Source: Aptenodytes patagonicus (taxonomy: Eukaryota > Chordata > Aves > Sphenisciformes > Spheniscidae). From it: a DNA stretch of 64,000 nt. Made by a program: the position numbers and the translations under genes. The DNA is taken from positions 3,410,101 to 3,474,100 of the forward strand of contig NC_134950.1 of assembly GCF_965638725.1 (NCBI RefSeq), given 5' to 3'. Below, piece by piece: positions 62,398 through 64,000 of the stretch. A model generated the notes under the pieces. That model was not told where the DNA came from and searched no databases. It was given only the letters and a program-made list of their open reading frames with translations. The stretch's first letter is position 1; each line of letters starts with the position of its first letter.

Positions 62398-63860
62398 CCC
62401 ACATCTGATGGGACACACTGCAGTAAGCCAGTGTAATGCTGGAATATTGCTAGGATGCATGGTACTATTGTCTTTGACCTCTTTGGTTTTTAGGCTGAGG
62501 TTCAGAATGACAGTGGTGGAATTCATTCCTCAAGAACATTGTGGTCTGTTTGGAAAGTGGAACTTGCAGTGCTCTTAGTACCAATACAAAAGAGAGTCTA
62601 TTAATTACTGTTCCCAACAGGAAAGTTTTCTTTGTATTTTAATACAGACATTTTGCTAGCAACAAATTCTTACTGTGGTTTTCTTTTCGTGTTTGACATC
62701 ATAATGCAACACTCCTAGGATGACTTAGAAAGCAGGAAATCTCTATTTTCTATGAAAGCTTTTGGGCCTTGGGCATGTGCTTAGGAGTAAAGGATAAGCA
62801 GGATGTTTCCAGAGCTACCCACTACAAAGATTTTAGATGCCAATGGAGTGGGAAAGAAAGTATTCCAACCCACCTGTGACTCGTAACTACTCATTTGTTT
62901 CTGAAAAAGTCTGAACCTTCTCAGGGAAGAGAAGATGAAGTCAAGTGGTAAAGTCTCCTCTCACTATTTCAGCTATAATAAAAAATACATGTGGGTGTAT
63001 ATGTTTTCATACACATTGCCTGGGCTTGGGGAGAGGTTAAGGATATGTTCCACCTTCATTTGGATCACTAAATCCCCTAAACTGCAAATGAGCATAGAAA
63101 AAACCTGTGAAAATGAACATGCTTTCCAGCAAACTATGCTGTTCTGCTCTCTCTCCCTGAAGAACAGCCAAGATGAAAAGCAGAACCAGACTATGATGCT
63201 ATACTACTCTTGTTTGATTTTTCTTCCTGGCATGTTGTGAAATCAGGGCTTGCTGTCCTAATTCCCACTATCAGTCCATCCACTCAGTCACTTAAATGCT
63301 GATGCTTCCAAGGACAGAAAAAGAATCCATCTCAGGCATCCAGGTTGAAATTCACCCCAGTATAAAGTCACTAGGATGATTTAAGAGCCATGTTTAAAAG
63401 GTATATGAGGCTAAGGATGCTGGAAAATTCTGTCCACAACAGTGGGAAAATGTCTTAGATTACACTGTACCAATTAAGCAATGCGAATACAAAAAATTAC
63501 CCTAGGAAAACAGCAAAACCTGCAGCATGAACAGCAATAACTGTTGTTACTGCTCCATGTGTCCTCACTCATATGCCTATTGCCCCTCCAGCTGGAAGGC
63601 TACTATGAATTCATCAAGCCTAGTGAACGGCTTTTCCTGGCACTCACTGGTGTTATTATTCAGAATGGCAGGATTTATGGTTGATCCAAGCTAGGGCATC
63701 CTAGAGTACTCTGCTTCCCCGGGGTCTGACCATGGAACAGTCATCTCCATTTCATAGGAACACAACATAACCAATGCTTCAAACTGCCTCTTGCACTGAG
63801 TTTGCAAGAGTTTGCCTCTTGCAACACATATATGTTTCCCCTAACCTGTTTCCCTGACCA
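62398..63860 (+). other. GPR20 3' UTR and downstream DNA
   Basis: No further coding frame recognised. The 3' UTR probably covers at least the first 600 bp. A short hairpin-like set of three CTCTTGCA/TGCAAGAG 8-mers lies at 63788-63823. Confidence 0.6.
62977..62982 (+). terminator. Candidate poly(A) signal of GPR20
   Basis: AATAAA, 580 bp after the stop codon, followed within 5-30 nt by a GT-rich stretch ('catgtgggtgtatatgtttt') that could act as the downstream element. It is the only canonical hexamer I noticed between the stop and the CR1. Confidence 0.5.
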
Positions 63861-64000
63861 ATCATAGAATCATAGAATCATTAAGGTTGGAAGAGACCTC
63901 TAAGATCATCGAGTCCAACCGTCAACCCAACACCACCATGCCCACTAAACCATGTCCCTAAGCCCCTCATCTACTCATCTTTTAAATACCTCCAGGGATG
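63861..64000 (-). mobile_element. CR1 LINE 3' end, cut by window edge
   Basis: Starts on plus with the reversed CR1 terminal repeat 'atcatagaatcatagaatca', then 'aaggttggaagagacctct', 'aagatcatcgagtccaacc' and 'caccaccatgcccactaaac', the classic order of a young avian CR1 in minus orientation. The element continues past the end of the window. Confidence 0.95.

Noticed and set aside
1..64000. CRISPR arrays, operons, tRNA or rRNA genes
   Set aside because: No regularly spaced repeats, bacterial-style gene packing or recognisable structural RNA genes were seen. The sequence is vertebrate.

Overview
The window looks like avian nuclear DNA. It carries many CR1 LINE fragments of different ages, three solo LTRs of a bird endogenous-retrovirus type (two with 5-bp target-site duplications, as expected for ERV-L), faint MIR-like SINE relics, and one well conserved vertebrate gene. 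Most of the 64 kb is intergenic or intronic. Almost all open frames longer than 60 codons are chance frames or lie inside repeats. The LTR type suggests a bird outside the chicken lineage, but that is a weak inference.

Layout. Positions 1-9322 are unique, partly AT-rich DNA with no gene I can recognise. 9323-9918 is solo LTR copy 1 (minus). 9919-27326 is unique DNA with a few CR1 remnants: an old one at about 13020-13420 (minus), a younger tail at 17602-17790 (minus), an old one at about 21310-21720 (plus) and a short tail at 22160-22233 (plus). 27327-27917 is LTR copy 2 (minus) and 29016-29563 is LTR copy 3 (plus). 29564-47500 is mostly unique. It contains a small CpG-rich block at about 37020-37370 with a perfect CRE and a good splice donor, a MIR-like relic at 35350-35470 and an old CR1 at 42545-42690. 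47533-50121 holds a pair of direct repeats of about 155 bp, and the first copy abuts a CR1 3' end with an intact ORF2 tail. 59042-59545 has two CR1 ORF2 fragments in tandem that cover the same part of the element.

The only gene I can name is GPR20, an orphan class A GPCR of the P2Y-like group, on the plus strand. Its coding sequence is a single exon at 61336-62397 (353 aa), and a splice acceptor 21 bp before the ATG shows at least one upstream non-coding exon. The CpG block at 37 kb is a candidate for that exon and its promoter, but this is inference. The last 140 bp begin another CR1 in minus orientation that runs out of the window.

I found no convincing previously undescribed system. The items most worth checking are the candidate GPR20 promoter, the paralogous segment pair, CRE state across the three LTR copies, and the tandem CR1 pair.
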